From Asterionellopsis glacialis (lineage: Eukaryota > Bacillariophyta > Plagiogrammaphyceae > Rhaphoneidales > Asterionellopsidaceae): a stretch of 15,888 bases of DNA. A program made the translations under genes and the position numbers. Below are positions 1-7,765 of the stretch, piece by piece; positions within the stretch are counted from its first letter, which is position 1; every line of letters begins with the position of its first letter. A model generated the notes under the pieces. That model was not told the DNA's origin, searched no databases, and saw nothing but the letters and a program-made list of their open reading frames with translations. The stretch spans positions 1 to 15,888 of the forward strand of contig WKLE02003240.1 in NCBI GenBank assembly GCA_014885115.2, read 5' to 3'.

Positions 1-352
1 GGAGATTGTCAACCAAGACATTAGGTTCGAATTCAATATCAGCATCATCAACATCTTCTTCGGAATACAAAGGATCATCAAGATCAGCATTGTAATTTTA
101 TGTTACATTTTGGTATGGAATTGTAGCCTTTGTCTGTATTGTTGGATTAGTGTTCTGACCAGAATTGATCATTTGGTGGGAAGACGGTTGGTTAATATTG
201 ACACCCCACTGATCAACTGCAAGACAAAAGGAACTGTTCATCAAGTGTGATGTATAGGATCTAGAGGAATGGCATAGTACTTTGCAACCAGGACATACAA
301 GACGCAATTGTGGTCTAAATTTACAATTCATGATTCTTGTTTGTGTATCCAC
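1..352 (-). pseudogene. C2HC zinc-finger protein remnant with acidic tail (partial)
   Basis: Reading leftwards from an ATG at 352, 84 codons are open to a TAA at 98-100. The same frame then stays open to the window edge, so this is one coding region with a single stop. Near residues 20-43 there is CPGC, twelve residues, a histidine, six residues and a cysteine (C-x2-C-x12-H-x6-C), a clean zinc-finger spacing. A polar Gln/Asn/Thr-rich stretch follows, and beyond the stop an acidic run with the pattern EEDVDDADIEFEP. A single N-terminal C2H2/C2HC finger followed by an acidic linker is seen in some eukaryotic transposases (KDZ/Plavaka type) and in some host regulators. I cannot tell which this is, because the rest lies outside the window. 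Function is not assigned; the finger is seen directly. Confidence 0.5.
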
Positions 353-527
353 AACTTTGTTGCACGAACAAACTCAACTTTCAGCATTTTTTTTGTTTTC
401 AAAGACAAAAAATCTATGACTGTATAAAAAATAAACATGACCAACACAGTATAAGTTTACACAACAGAAATTTTAATTTGTCTGTATCACATAAATATAT
501 GAACCATTTTTCTGGTACATGACATAG

Positions 528-565
528 ACAATTTTTTATGTCACTCTCTACAATTTTTTATGTCA
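528..565. repeat. Tandem pair of a 16-bp direct repeat
   Basis: The 16-mer ACAATTTTTTATGTCA occurs exactly at 528-543 and again at 550-565, a 22-bp period separated by CTCTCT. On the minus strand it reads TGACATAAAAAATTGT. The right copy overlaps the last codons and the stop of the gypsy integrase frame (558-560), so it marks the edge of the recognisable element. A further TGACAT at 520-525 forms an inverted repeat with ATGTCA at 538-543. Confidence 0.8.
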
Positions 566-1637
566 GCTCCGACGAAAATATGCCGGTGGAGGACAGAATT
601 TCAGTGACATACCAACTTTTTTGATTGACTTTTGGACAGACTTTTTCCCGGAGTAGCTTGAACTTCCTTTCTGATGTACTAGGTATGTGTTCCCAGTTTG
701 CTTCATGTTGAACATTAAATATCATATCTCTTCCAAAAACCAGCTGGCCAGGCATAGCTTGGAGAGTAGTATGATAAGTGGAACATACGGCATACTCTAC
801 GGCAGCAAGTACACCAAACCATGGGATAACTTTGGTACTATGTTGTACCTCGTGGGTTTGTATCATATTGCCCACTACTTGATGTATCATCTCCACTATG
901 GCATTTGCCTGTGGGTTACAGGTAGTGATCGGTTTGCGCATAATGTGGTATTCATCATCTAGCATACTACGGAAATCCTTCAAGAATTCCGTACCTCCAT
1001 CAAAACTGACTTGCAAAGATTTTTGGTACCGTGTGAATCACTGTTGTTCTACTATGTTTGCGATTTTGATACTGCTCCTTTCAGACCAAGGGGCAATCTC
1101 AAACCATCCTTTAGCTGAATCGATCATAGTGACGCAGGGTAGGGTTAAGTCCTTGTGACCTTTTCTTGAGATCGTATAAGGTCCTATGAGATCTACACAT
1201 AAGCAATCCCATGGTGTAGCTTCTGCGTCTTTTTCAAGCAAGTGTCCGTACTTCTTATTTTAACTCTTGTTCCGTTGACAGATGTGGCATGTTTTACAGT
1301 AGGTTGTTACGTGTTTGCGTAGTTTGGGCCACCATAAGTGCTGTCGTATTGTCTCTTTGGTACGGGTCTTACCGGGATGACATAAGTACGTGTGTTACCA
1401 TTGTACTGTGGGTTTCTGTAAGGTTGATGGAACGCATATTTTATCTTTGTAGCATATAAGGCTGTAAGATTTCTCGCCCCCATGAAATAGGCATTTGGAC
1501 AAACCTTTCTTCTTGAGTACTTCTTGTTTGAGTTGACTGTCCTTTGATTGGTGTTTTGGAATATTGCTGTAACTGAGGGGGAATCCCTTGTCACTATCTC
1601 TATGCTGAGGCATATTGAGGCAGTACATTTCAGCCAT
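558..1637 (-). pseudogene. pol: Gypsy integrase (pol C-terminal part)
   Basis: Integrase inserts element cDNA into the host genome. From 1637 down to 558 the protein stays in one frame, broken only by two TAA codons (before HTYLCH and after QRNKS) and a TGA (after IVEQQ). The N-terminal zinc module is visible as HTYLCH, then about 30 residues later CKTCHIC. The catalytic core shows the first Asp in DCLCVDLIGPY, the second in SFDGGTEFL and the Glu in NPQANAIVEMIHQ, so the DDE triad is preserved. After NWEHIPST the similarity fades and the frame stops at 558-560, about where a chromatin-reading or GPY/F C-terminal domain would start. No indel is needed across the core, so decay here is by point mutation plus loss of the 3' end. 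Confidence 0.87.
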
Positions 1638-1740
1638 GTCCTCGTAGGTTATATAGCATTTTGGAACAGCTTCAGAGTCGGGATCTAATAGATTGAGACA
1701 AGAGAGCGCCTCGGCTACTATGTTATGTTTGCCTTTTATA

Positions 1741-2046
1741 TAGCATAATTCAAGTGTGAATTCTTCTACAAACCATCAGCAGCATGAGTGACGTTCAGTT
1801 TGACATTTGTCATAGGTTAGATGTATGTATGATTACCTTGTGACCAATTAGGAGGTACCGGTATTCTCTAAGTACTTCTACGATTGATAATAATTCTCAA
1901 TCGCGAGTGTCGTATTTAGTTTGTGTGTCGGTTAAGTTTCCTACTGTAGAATACTATGGGCTTCTTGTCCTGAGTAATAAATGCCCCTAGTTGGTATTTA
2001 CTGGCATCAGTATGTATATTTGTTGTTCCTTTCTCCCCATTTGAAC
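1741..2046 (-). pseudogene. pol: Gypsy RNase H domain, frameshifted
   Basis: RNase H removes the RNA strand during reverse transcription. Immediately downstream of the RT there is an open stretch containing IHTDASKYQLGA (first catalytic Asp) and KPIVFYSRKLN, the standard start of a gypsy RNase H, ending at a TAA at 1916-1918. A neighbouring frame then carries ELLSIVEVLREYRYLLIGH, which holds the catalytic Glu region and the ILLG-like strand. At least one frameshift near 1912-1920 therefore separates the halves. The region from here to the integrase frame is poorly conserved linker. The domain has no usable start of its own and was part of the pol polyprotein. Confidence 0.8.
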
Positions 2047-2892
2047 TTAAATCCCTTTGCCTTGTACTTCAGTTAGAGGTGCCAGTAAGTGGGATCTATG
2101 TATCCACATTTGTTTGTAGAAATTGACCATTCCTACGAAAGAATGTATCTTCTTGGTAGTCATACGTGGTGCTATGTTTAGTATGGAAGAGACCTTATGA
2201 TTTGATGGCCTTATGCCCTTGCAACATAAGTGAAATCCAAGATAGTCTGTTTTGGTTCTTCTGAAAAAGGATTTCTCCATGTTGACTTTTAGTTGTTGTA
2301 GTACTTGTAACAAGCAATAGATCATCAATGTACATGCATATAAATTCTAGTTCACACATAAGTTTGCTCATCTTCTCTTGGAAAATGTCCACTGAGCTCG
2401 CTACTCCCACGGGTAGGCGTAAGTATACATACTTTCCCCATGGTAGTACGATAGGGCACAGCTTACTAGCATCTGCATCTAATTGTATGTGATAGTATCC
2501 CATATTTAGGTCCAGGGATGATGCATATGAGAAACCTTCAAGTTTTCCTAAATATGAGGAGTAGAGAATGGATGTTGTATGATACACTCATTCAGTTTCC
2601 TAAAGTCAGGTCGTGGAAAGCTAGGAGCTGCCCATTTGGACCTATTGACTTTATGTAGAACTCCTATACGCTTGAGCCAGACTACCTCCTCTTCTCTAAG
2701 TAATCTGTAATATACATGCGGTACAGGATAGGCTTTTCCGTGATAGGGTTTGGAGCCTTCTTTTGTTTCTATACTGACTGGGTTGATGTTCCACATACCC
2801 AGAGTACCATCAAAAAGAGGTTTGTACTTTTTAAGTAGTATGTTTAAAGCTGTTCTGTCCTTAGGAGGCAGCTGCCAGCATAACCTCTTCAA
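2047..2892 (-). pseudogene. pol: Gypsy reverse transcriptase, two frameshifts
   Basis: This RNA-dependent DNA polymerase is spread over three overlapping frames (2548-2892, 2195-2587, 2047-2328). The N-terminal frame has the family lead-in (KYKPLFDGTLGMW), then GSKPYHGKAYPVPH, and GVLHKVNRSKWAAP followed by PDFRKLN. The usual residues between AAPSF and DFRKLN appear shortened. The middle frame carries the motif A region LDLNMGYYHIQLD, the block LPWGKYVYLRLPVG, and the catalytic YIDD in CMYIDDLLL. The last frame has YLGFHLCCKGIRP and IHSFVGMVNFYKQMW, the thumb and tether of gypsy RTs, ending at HLLAPLTEV. The catalytic Asp pair is intact, but the frame is not. YIDD rather than YVDD is a normal variant. 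Confidence 0.9.
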
Positions 2893-3044
2893 ATACGACT
2901 AGTGGCGTTGCATACTTGTTTAGGCTCCGTGAGTTCCTATAACATACTGTAGGTTTCCTGGATTTCATAATCAGTCAATTTCATTGGGAATTCTGCGTCC
3001 TCCCAAGTCATTACACACTGTTTATAGTCAAGCATCATACATAG

Positions 3045-3335
3045 TTAGTCTAGGAGCTTGCATCTGATTATCATATCGCATGATTGTTGACCTTCAATCC
3101 CGTTGACATGACATTCCCATTCAATGGCCTTTTGCTCATCAAATTTGTGCAATTTGAATATTGCATGGACCTTTTGATTGGTTGAGAAATTTCCGCCTTT
3201 AGTGCTCCAGAGTTTCTTAGGCAAGGGTTTACATTTAAGCTTTTTGCAAAATTTCTTATTTACTATAGAGGCTGAAGTGCCAGAGTCTAAAAGTACTTTG
3301 AGTGGTTTAGTTTTCTGCCCACGTCCTTTATGTAC
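3045..3335 (-). pseudogene. pol: Gypsy aspartic protease (open frame lacking its own ATG)
   Basis: Between a TAA at 3336-3338 and a TAA at 3045-3047 (minus-strand reading) there are 96 uninterrupted codons with no ATG start, consistent with a polyprotein segment. The retropepsin active site is VLLDSGTSASIV, with the Asp codon at 3285-3287. It is followed by the family's LPKKLWSTKGGNF block, WECHVNGIEG and the C-terminal CDMIIRCKLLD, where gypsy proteases normally have an IIGRDLL-like motif; here the Gly is lost. After the stop, the VMTWEDAEFPMK linker that leads to RT is still readable down to about 2960. Retropepsins act as dimers to cut the Gag-Pol precursor. This is the best preserved domain of the element. 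Confidence 0.82.
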
Positions 3336-3729
3336 TTACATCAACATGACCATTAAGGGATGGGTGTGCCTAGTTTTGGACAGTTTTCTCGGACTATGTA
3401 AGTCCCCAAAAGTATTACAAGACAGATGGTCATTCGTTTTCTACGTTATTTGCTACTTTACTTGCTACGGGAGTTATATTTCATTCTTCATCGCTATCAA
3501 TACTTAAGGTATCGAAGTTGAAGTTGTAGCATTGTTCTACATCAGTATCCGTATCATCGGAGTTCTCGTTGTTATCACTGCGTTTGCGCTTGTTTTTACT
3601 AGACAAGTCCTTAGTCAATAAGTCTTTGACTTGAACCACAATGGCGTTCAATCCTGCTTGTCGTACTTGTTGTACTGCAGCCGTTTGTACTTTGGCAGTT
3701 CTTCCTTGCCGCCATCTTTCTGATGTTGA
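3336..3729 (-). other. Gag-to-protease junction of the gypsy element, decayed
   Basis: No continuous frame survives here. On the minus strand, the right part continues the nucleocapsid tail of Gag (basic and Gln-rich, KDGGKEELPKY-like) and the left part holds HPSLNGHVDVS just before the protease frame. Plus-strand open stretches in this interval are antisense shadows. I see no separate gene. Confidence 0.6.
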
Positions 3730-4284
3730 TCAATGTATTTGTCTAAGGCACGGCATTATCATGAGAACTCTTTTTGTGAATTTTACAGTATTTGCGTTTA
3801 CGTTTATTTGCCTTATGATTTTTACCATCTCGGCCATACGATGGATTGTTAGGTTTGTCCTTACAAGGCAGTTTATCCTTGGACTTAGGACCTGACTGAT
3901 CTGGTAGGTCGTCTGTAACTTCCATAAGCTGCAGAATTTCATGAGCGGCTTAAGTGGGAAAAAGTGCTTCTTAAGGTGGTCTCTGACCAACTTGAAGTGC
4001 TCCACTGTCTCGTTACTGCGTTGCGTAGCTGTGGCATTGAATACTGGCGGACCTTCTCTGTGTAGTAAAGCACAGGCCATTGAGTAGTGAGCGGGCCCGG
4101 TCATGATGCGTTGACCGCGAATCACTTGGTCCAGATTGTTGAACCAATCCAATAGTTCTGTAGGAGATCCGTGATTAAAGTACGGAAACTCCATAGTATA
4201 CTTTTCTTCAAAGTTTTGATCTCCGGGATTTGATAACAGGCTAACTTTGGCATACTGTGCCTTAGCTAGCTTCTGCTCTTCCAT
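3730..4284 (-). pseudogene. gag: Gypsy Gag, shortened and frameshifted
   Basis: Gag forms the particle that packages element RNA. The frame begins at an ATG at 4284, though an in-frame Pro-rich lead-in (YPPPPILLEIPS) extends upstream to a TGA, so the true start may lie further up. Residues 30-110 hold the recognisable capsid part: FPYFNHG, LLDWFNNLDQVIRGQRIMTGPAHYS and FNATATQRSNETVEHFK. After FFP the frame should continue into a helical capsid C-domain, but a different frame picks up at once with HEILQLMEVTDDLPDQ, so an internal deletion plus frameshift is likely. That second frame reaches the basic nucleocapsid with CKIHKKSSH, a C-x2-H-x4-H zinc-like knuckle whose final Cys lies in yet another frame. 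Gag of this family is usually longer (from memory). Confidence 0.72.
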
Positions 4285-4337
4285 ACTTGGAATTTCAAGA
4301 AGGATAGGAGGCGGTGGGTAGCTTCAACCATTGGCGC

Positions 4338-4810
4338 TGTTAGGTGTAACAACTTTCATGTTGGAATTAGTGGAGTAGAGTTTGTTAGAGTGAATAAATT
4401 ATGAGCTATTTTAAACTTTTACTAAAAATACCCGACAAACCACCATATTGTTTTTGCGACTCAAATGCAGTATGGTATCCTATGGCGGATCTACTTAGAG
4501 TTCGGTTTCCAATGAAGTTTGGTTTTAACATGTGAGCTGAACTCCCTGAGGCAGCCAATCAGAAGGTGCCAAGTCGGCATGTCACCGTATTCTGTACTGA
4601 CGCATTGTGGTTCTGCTGTGGTGTGGAATTCAATACGCTTCGCTAGTGACATCAGCATTTGCATGAATACTGTGCGTCACTGCGCGTTCGCGTCTGTCCA
4701 CTTGGTGATGTAATCACATCATTTTGTCTGTCCGTGTGATCACATCATCACGTCTGTCTGGTCCGTAACGTCATCACATCATGGTTTGCCTGTACTACGG
4801 TTGATTGACA
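4338..4810 (-). repeat. Candidate 5' LTR of the gypsy element
   Basis: The interval starts TGTTAGG and ends TTGACA on the plus strand (minus strand TGTCAATC...CCTAACA), so it has TGT...ACA ends as LTRs do. It lies directly upstream of gag, with about 54 bp between. It contains no coding signal and carries a promoter-like triple repeat. A TGG that could begin a primer-binding site (TGGTTGAAGCTACC on the minus strand) lies about 7 bases inside the internal region. The boundaries are a guess because no second LTR is present to define them. Confidence 0.4.
4692..4782. promoter_or_regulatory. Triple imperfect tandem repeat with CRE-like sites
   Basis: Three units each begin GTCTGTC and end ATCACATCAT: 4692-4722, 4726-4748 and 4752-4782. 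The middles differ (GATGTA, GTGTG, GTAACGTC), so the ends are what is conserved. Each unit reads ATGATGTGAT on the minus strand, the sense of the gypsy element, and the rightmost also has an ACGTCATCAC CRE-like half site. Repeated short elements of this kind in an LTR usually bind transcription factors, bZIP proteins being plausible. Repeat structure is seen; function is inferred. Confidence 0.6.
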
Positions 4811-5217
4811 TATCGCGTGAGTCTCACAACTCACCTACTGCACCTCTCCATTCCATTTCTACATTTCTCCAAAATTGCTGCAGTTGAACTTCGAAATTGC
4901 TCCATTTCAAATGCTCTGTTAAAATTATGACGTTAAAATTTCTAGAATTTTTCCAAATTGCATTTTGCTGGTTCATCAAATTATTATTTGAAATGTTGTT
5001 TTCAAATTTCTTAACAAATTATGTTTCCATCCTTAGTCAAATTATTGTTTTAAGTGTCTTCATGATTAGGACACATACCATACAATTTAACACCACAAAA
5101 AATTAACCATTATTAACATGCCTTTTTTTCAGTTGTAATTATATATAATGGTATAGGTACTTTCTCATCAATCGTTCTGTTTATATTTTGATTCCACTGA
5201 ATATTTCAACAATCACC
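4811..5217. other. AT-rich interval without recognisable feature
   Basis: No gene, RNA or mobile element is apparent. A 69-codon open stretch on the plus strand (4897-5106) is Phe/Leu/Ile-rich low-complexity translation of AT-rich DNA. The end of the interval (from about 5150) may be promoter and 5' UTR of the adjacent cysteine-rich remnant. Confidence 0.5.
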
Positions 5218-5530
5218 ATGGGACAAAAGGCTAACCATGACAAAGATTGTGAATGTACATGCTGTATCAAATGTCTGTTGCAGCTAAGTGATGATGAACT
5301 TTGAAACAGATATCTTCAAGCAAGAAAAAGAAAGGTCATTTGTGAAGCAAAATGTGCAACCCAAAAAATGTAAAGAAAGGTAAATTCTTACAAATCAACT
5401 CCTATTTTCAAGCACAGTGATCCTAATTTTTATGTAAACCAAAAACAAATAATGTATAGGTGTTTGATGAATTTAGCTGCATTGAACTTCTTGAACATCA
5501 AATACAAATACTGGTTTCCAGTTTAGTTTG
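5218..5530 (+). pseudogene. Two-exon remnant of a small cysteine-rich protein gene
   Basis: The ATG at 5218 sits in AATCACCATGG, an excellent eukaryotic start context. The first 28 codons contain the cluster CECTCCIKC (residues 11-19) and LSDDEL, then a TGA at 5302. The same frame continues with YLQARKRKVICEAKCATQ, a basic, Arg/Lys-rich and probably helical segment, to a TAA at 5371. At 5380 AAAG|GTAAAT matches a 5' splice site and AATGTATAG|G ending at 5459 matches a 3' splice site, with CCTAATT as possible branch site, giving an 80-base intron. The exon resumes in phase with VFDEFSCIELLEHQIQILVSSLV and a stop. The combination of start context, phase-compatible intron and Cys pattern argues for a decayed real gene. 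I do not recognise the family; a metal-binding role would be a guess. Confidence 0.45.
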
Positions 5531-5589
5531 ATTGTTGGTTCTCATTTCTATTCTTTTGGTTGTTTTGCTTTAAAAAAATTACCAAATTA

Positions 5590-6138
5590 CACTAAAAGAT
5601 GGTGACATGGATTTTTGTCATGTTTTGCATCCAATCATTACTGACTTCAGGGGTTTCAGCAAAACTGTTTTAGGTCCATGAGCATAATGGTTCTCTCAAT
5701 TGTTGACACACAGCGTTCCTTGACCATCTTTGAGACACTCTGAATACACTAGTACTCCACCTTTGTGACCTTTGGCAACTGGAGATTGTACTAAACATAG
5801 CAACACAGCCCCAGAAATGATGCTGCAATGATTTCACCATGTGTATCTTGATGTTTTTTGAAGGTTCGTCCCAAAACCAAAGTTCTTAATAGCAGCAATA
5901 TGTCTACTATTCCCAACAGATTCTTACCCTCTTTCGCCAAGAACTCATCAACCATCGGTACTACAGTCTTGGAATTTTTTTTGATTAATTTGCATGTTTT
6001 TGGTAGAATGACTGGTATCCAAGTTTCATATCTAAACATCCATTGCACATAAAAATATCTTTTTCTTCCCTGGTAATTGACAATGCCATCACTAAATGCT
6101 GCCAAATAATGAGAATACATAAATATGAGTATCCACAT
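5590..6138 (-). pseudogene. Unrecognised decayed coding sequence
   Basis: Reading leftwards from an ATG at 6138, 115 codons are open to 5791, with complex protein-like composition: GRKRYFYVQWMFRYETWIP, then VVPMVDEFLAKEGKN and HQDTHGEIIAASFLGLCC. A neighbouring frame continues with VAKGHKGGVLVYSECLKDGQ and then HGPKTVLLKPLKSVMIG to about 5590, interrupted by stops. The varied residues, with charged and aromatic positions, look like coding sequence rather than AT-rich noise, but no motif lets me name a family. The element-rich setting makes a transposon gene likeliest. Another ATG-initiated frame (5985-6182) overlaps the start and may supply a shifted N-terminal piece. Confidence 0.35.
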
Positions 6139-6849
6139 GATGAATTATTGATGGGGGTGATAAGTGTTTGGTAGGTCAGCACACTGGGAAAGAAGAGGAG
6201 TCACATTACTTGGTGAATCTTTGTATGTACAGCTTCTTTCTGTATTCCATACATGGAAAGCAACCAATTCTGGCAGATCAAAAGAGTCCTCTTGTAATAT
6301 CTCCAAAACTATTTACATTTCTTAACATATTTTGCCAGTTTCATATCCAATGGATATTTTATCAGAACCTCAACACATCTATGTAACAAATAAAAATCCC
6401 ATAAAGCCAGTACATTGCTATTCTTTTCACTCTGTGCAAGCTTAGAAACAACTGTCATTATACTCTTTAATTTCAACAATATAGTCCTTTCTTTAACAAC
6501 AAGCAATGAATGGAAGAGTTGGCAACATTTTCATGTGAAGTCTTTACCTAACAGGCTGTCTTGTTTTTTCCTTGCTGCTGTTATTGGGGGCTTTAAATGT
6601 TCCTACTTATTCCTACTTATTCCTTTACATAGTTTCTTATAGGTATGTTAACTATCTATCACAAGCTGAATAACTAATCAGACTCATGCTGTATAATGTT
6701 ATTGAAACCAGTAACATTGAAGGAACAAAGCAATAAGATGAAGAACAAAGGTGGTTAGGGTGTATTCATATGTCATGAATATCAATGACAGACAGAAGAT
6801 TTAATCCATTTTCTGTCACCTGTCATATGCCATGTTGTTTTGTTGCTCA
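6139..6849. other. Interval without a supportable gene
   Basis: Mostly AT-rich sequence with many stops. Open stretches on both strands (for example 6309-6506 minus) have no recognisable motif. A short tandem repeat lies at 6601-6624. It may be 3' flank of the LINE fragment to its right and 5' flank of the unrecognised sequence to its left. Confidence 0.45.
6601..6624. repeat. Short tandem repeat TCCTACTTAT x2.4
   Basis: The 10-mer TCCTACTTAT occurs twice in direct succession followed by TCCT. It is too short to imply function and is probably replication slippage. Confidence 0.75.
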
Positions 6850-7680
6850 TATTGCAGTCATCAGATTGGTATACTATGCTAAGAGGTACTCATATGTCTC
6901 TCTCATTTGAAAAGTAGTACCACTGTATAGTATTAGGATATGTAAGCCGTTTGTCATATTCCACTCTTGTGAGTTGTCTGAGGTATGTCAGTCATTCTTG
7001 GTTTTCTGACATCTCAGCATGTCCATGAATATCCTGATTTCTAAATTTTCACATTTTAAATGCCACATTATGTAGACTACTTATGAGTTTTTTACTCCAT
7101 GATAGTTTGCTGTTTTTCTTTATACAGATTGTTGGATCCTGCTGAATTTTAAATTGCATGTAGGCATGCTGTACCATGGACCATTTTTGGGATATCCATC
7201 CTTTTATAAATTGATCCCAACCGATTTGTGCTTGTTTGTGTACTGCTTCCTGTAGTAGATTATCATAAATGTGATTTGTATTGTGTTCTGGTGGCAGTAT
7301 TGGTTTTTCCCAATTCATCTATCTTAGCAGATTCTTTTGTATCATGGATAATATTGGTTTGTAGGTGTTCTTGTGTAATAGTCAGGTTGTCAAAAGGATT
7401 ATGCATTGAGGTAGGTGAACATGATCCTTAGCTGTTGTGTTGTTACAGCTATGACATATTGATTTCTCATCATTGAAATAGTACTGTGTTTGGCATCTAA
7501 CTGGAAGCTATTCATATAGAATTCTGTAAAGAAATCCCTTCATTCCTGGAGTTGCTGATTTCTGTGTAGAGGAGAATCCTTGCCAGTTGATCTTTGACTA
7601 AGTTTCTTTTTCTCATCTGTATTTATAATTGCAGTATTGTTTTAGTTCAGTGAGATAGACTCTTTACTGTGGACAAAAAG
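6850..7680 (-). pseudogene. C-terminal tail of a LINE-type RT protein
   Basis: On the minus strand, one stop-interrupted frame reads INWQGFSSTQKSATPGMKGF, then YRILYE, a stop where WLP normally begins, and LPVRCQTQYYF. It continues with a zinc knuckle CHSC-x9-HLPQC (residues TTAKDHV lie between). The next open part (7049-7318) holds IGWDQFIKGWISQKWS and SWSKKLISSL. Then a TGA stands where the conserved Trp of WKFRN-x3-HG is expected, giving KFRNQDIHGHAE after the stop. It fades out past YYFSNERDI near 6850. From memory, this order (helical linker, WLP, CCHC knuckle, W-x-FRN-x3-HG) is the C-terminus of diatom LINE-like RT proteins. The RT and endonuclease are absent. It lies head to head with the plus-strand copy starting at 7766 and is probably from a third, separate insertion. 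Confidence 0.62.
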
Positions 7681-7765
7681 TTCATCTGGTACATAGGGTA
7701 CAAAGAGTATTGCGCTGTACAGTACAAGCAGTACACACCACTTTAGACTGGATATTGGTAGAACA

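Larger units (their letters stand above)
558..4810 (-). mobile_element. Degenerate Ty3/gypsy LTR retrotransposon
   Basis: Reading right to left, the order is probable 5' LTR, gag, aspartic protease, reverse transcriptase, RNase H, integrase. Protease and RT before integrase is the Ty3/gypsy order and excludes copia. All pol domains are recognisable by motif, but no frame is continuous: frameshifts occur in gag and twice in RT, and in-frame stops interrupt protease-RT, RNase H and integrase. The integrase ends early, near where its C-terminal domain should begin. I see no copy of the putative 5' LTR in 1-557, so the 3' end appears truncated. The resemblance to diatom gypsy elements is from memory of the family. 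The copy is non-autonomous. Confidence 0.88.

Noticed and set aside
687..1158. Plus-strand open frames over the integrase
   Set aside because: Shadows of the minus-strand integrase, which has DDE and zinc motifs.
3178..3895. Plus-strand open frames of 84-109 codons (3178-3507, 3641-3895)
   Set aside because: They lie antisense to the gypsy protease and gag, whose minus-strand motifs are clear; the plus-strand translations show no domain.
4321..4345. TTGGCGCTGTTAGGTGTAAC read as a plant-type TGGCGCC primer-binding region
   Set aside because: It is on the plus strand, opposite to the sense of the gypsy element, so it cannot serve as that element's primer-binding site in this reading.
4897..5106. 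69-codon hydrophobic plus-strand frame, superficially like a membrane peptide
   Set aside because: Phe/Leu/Ile richness follows from TTT/TTA-rich DNA; no signal, motif or coding context.
6309..6506. 65-codon minus-strand frame
   Set aside because: No recognisable motif and no continuation in neighbouring frames; chance in AT-rich sequence is likely.
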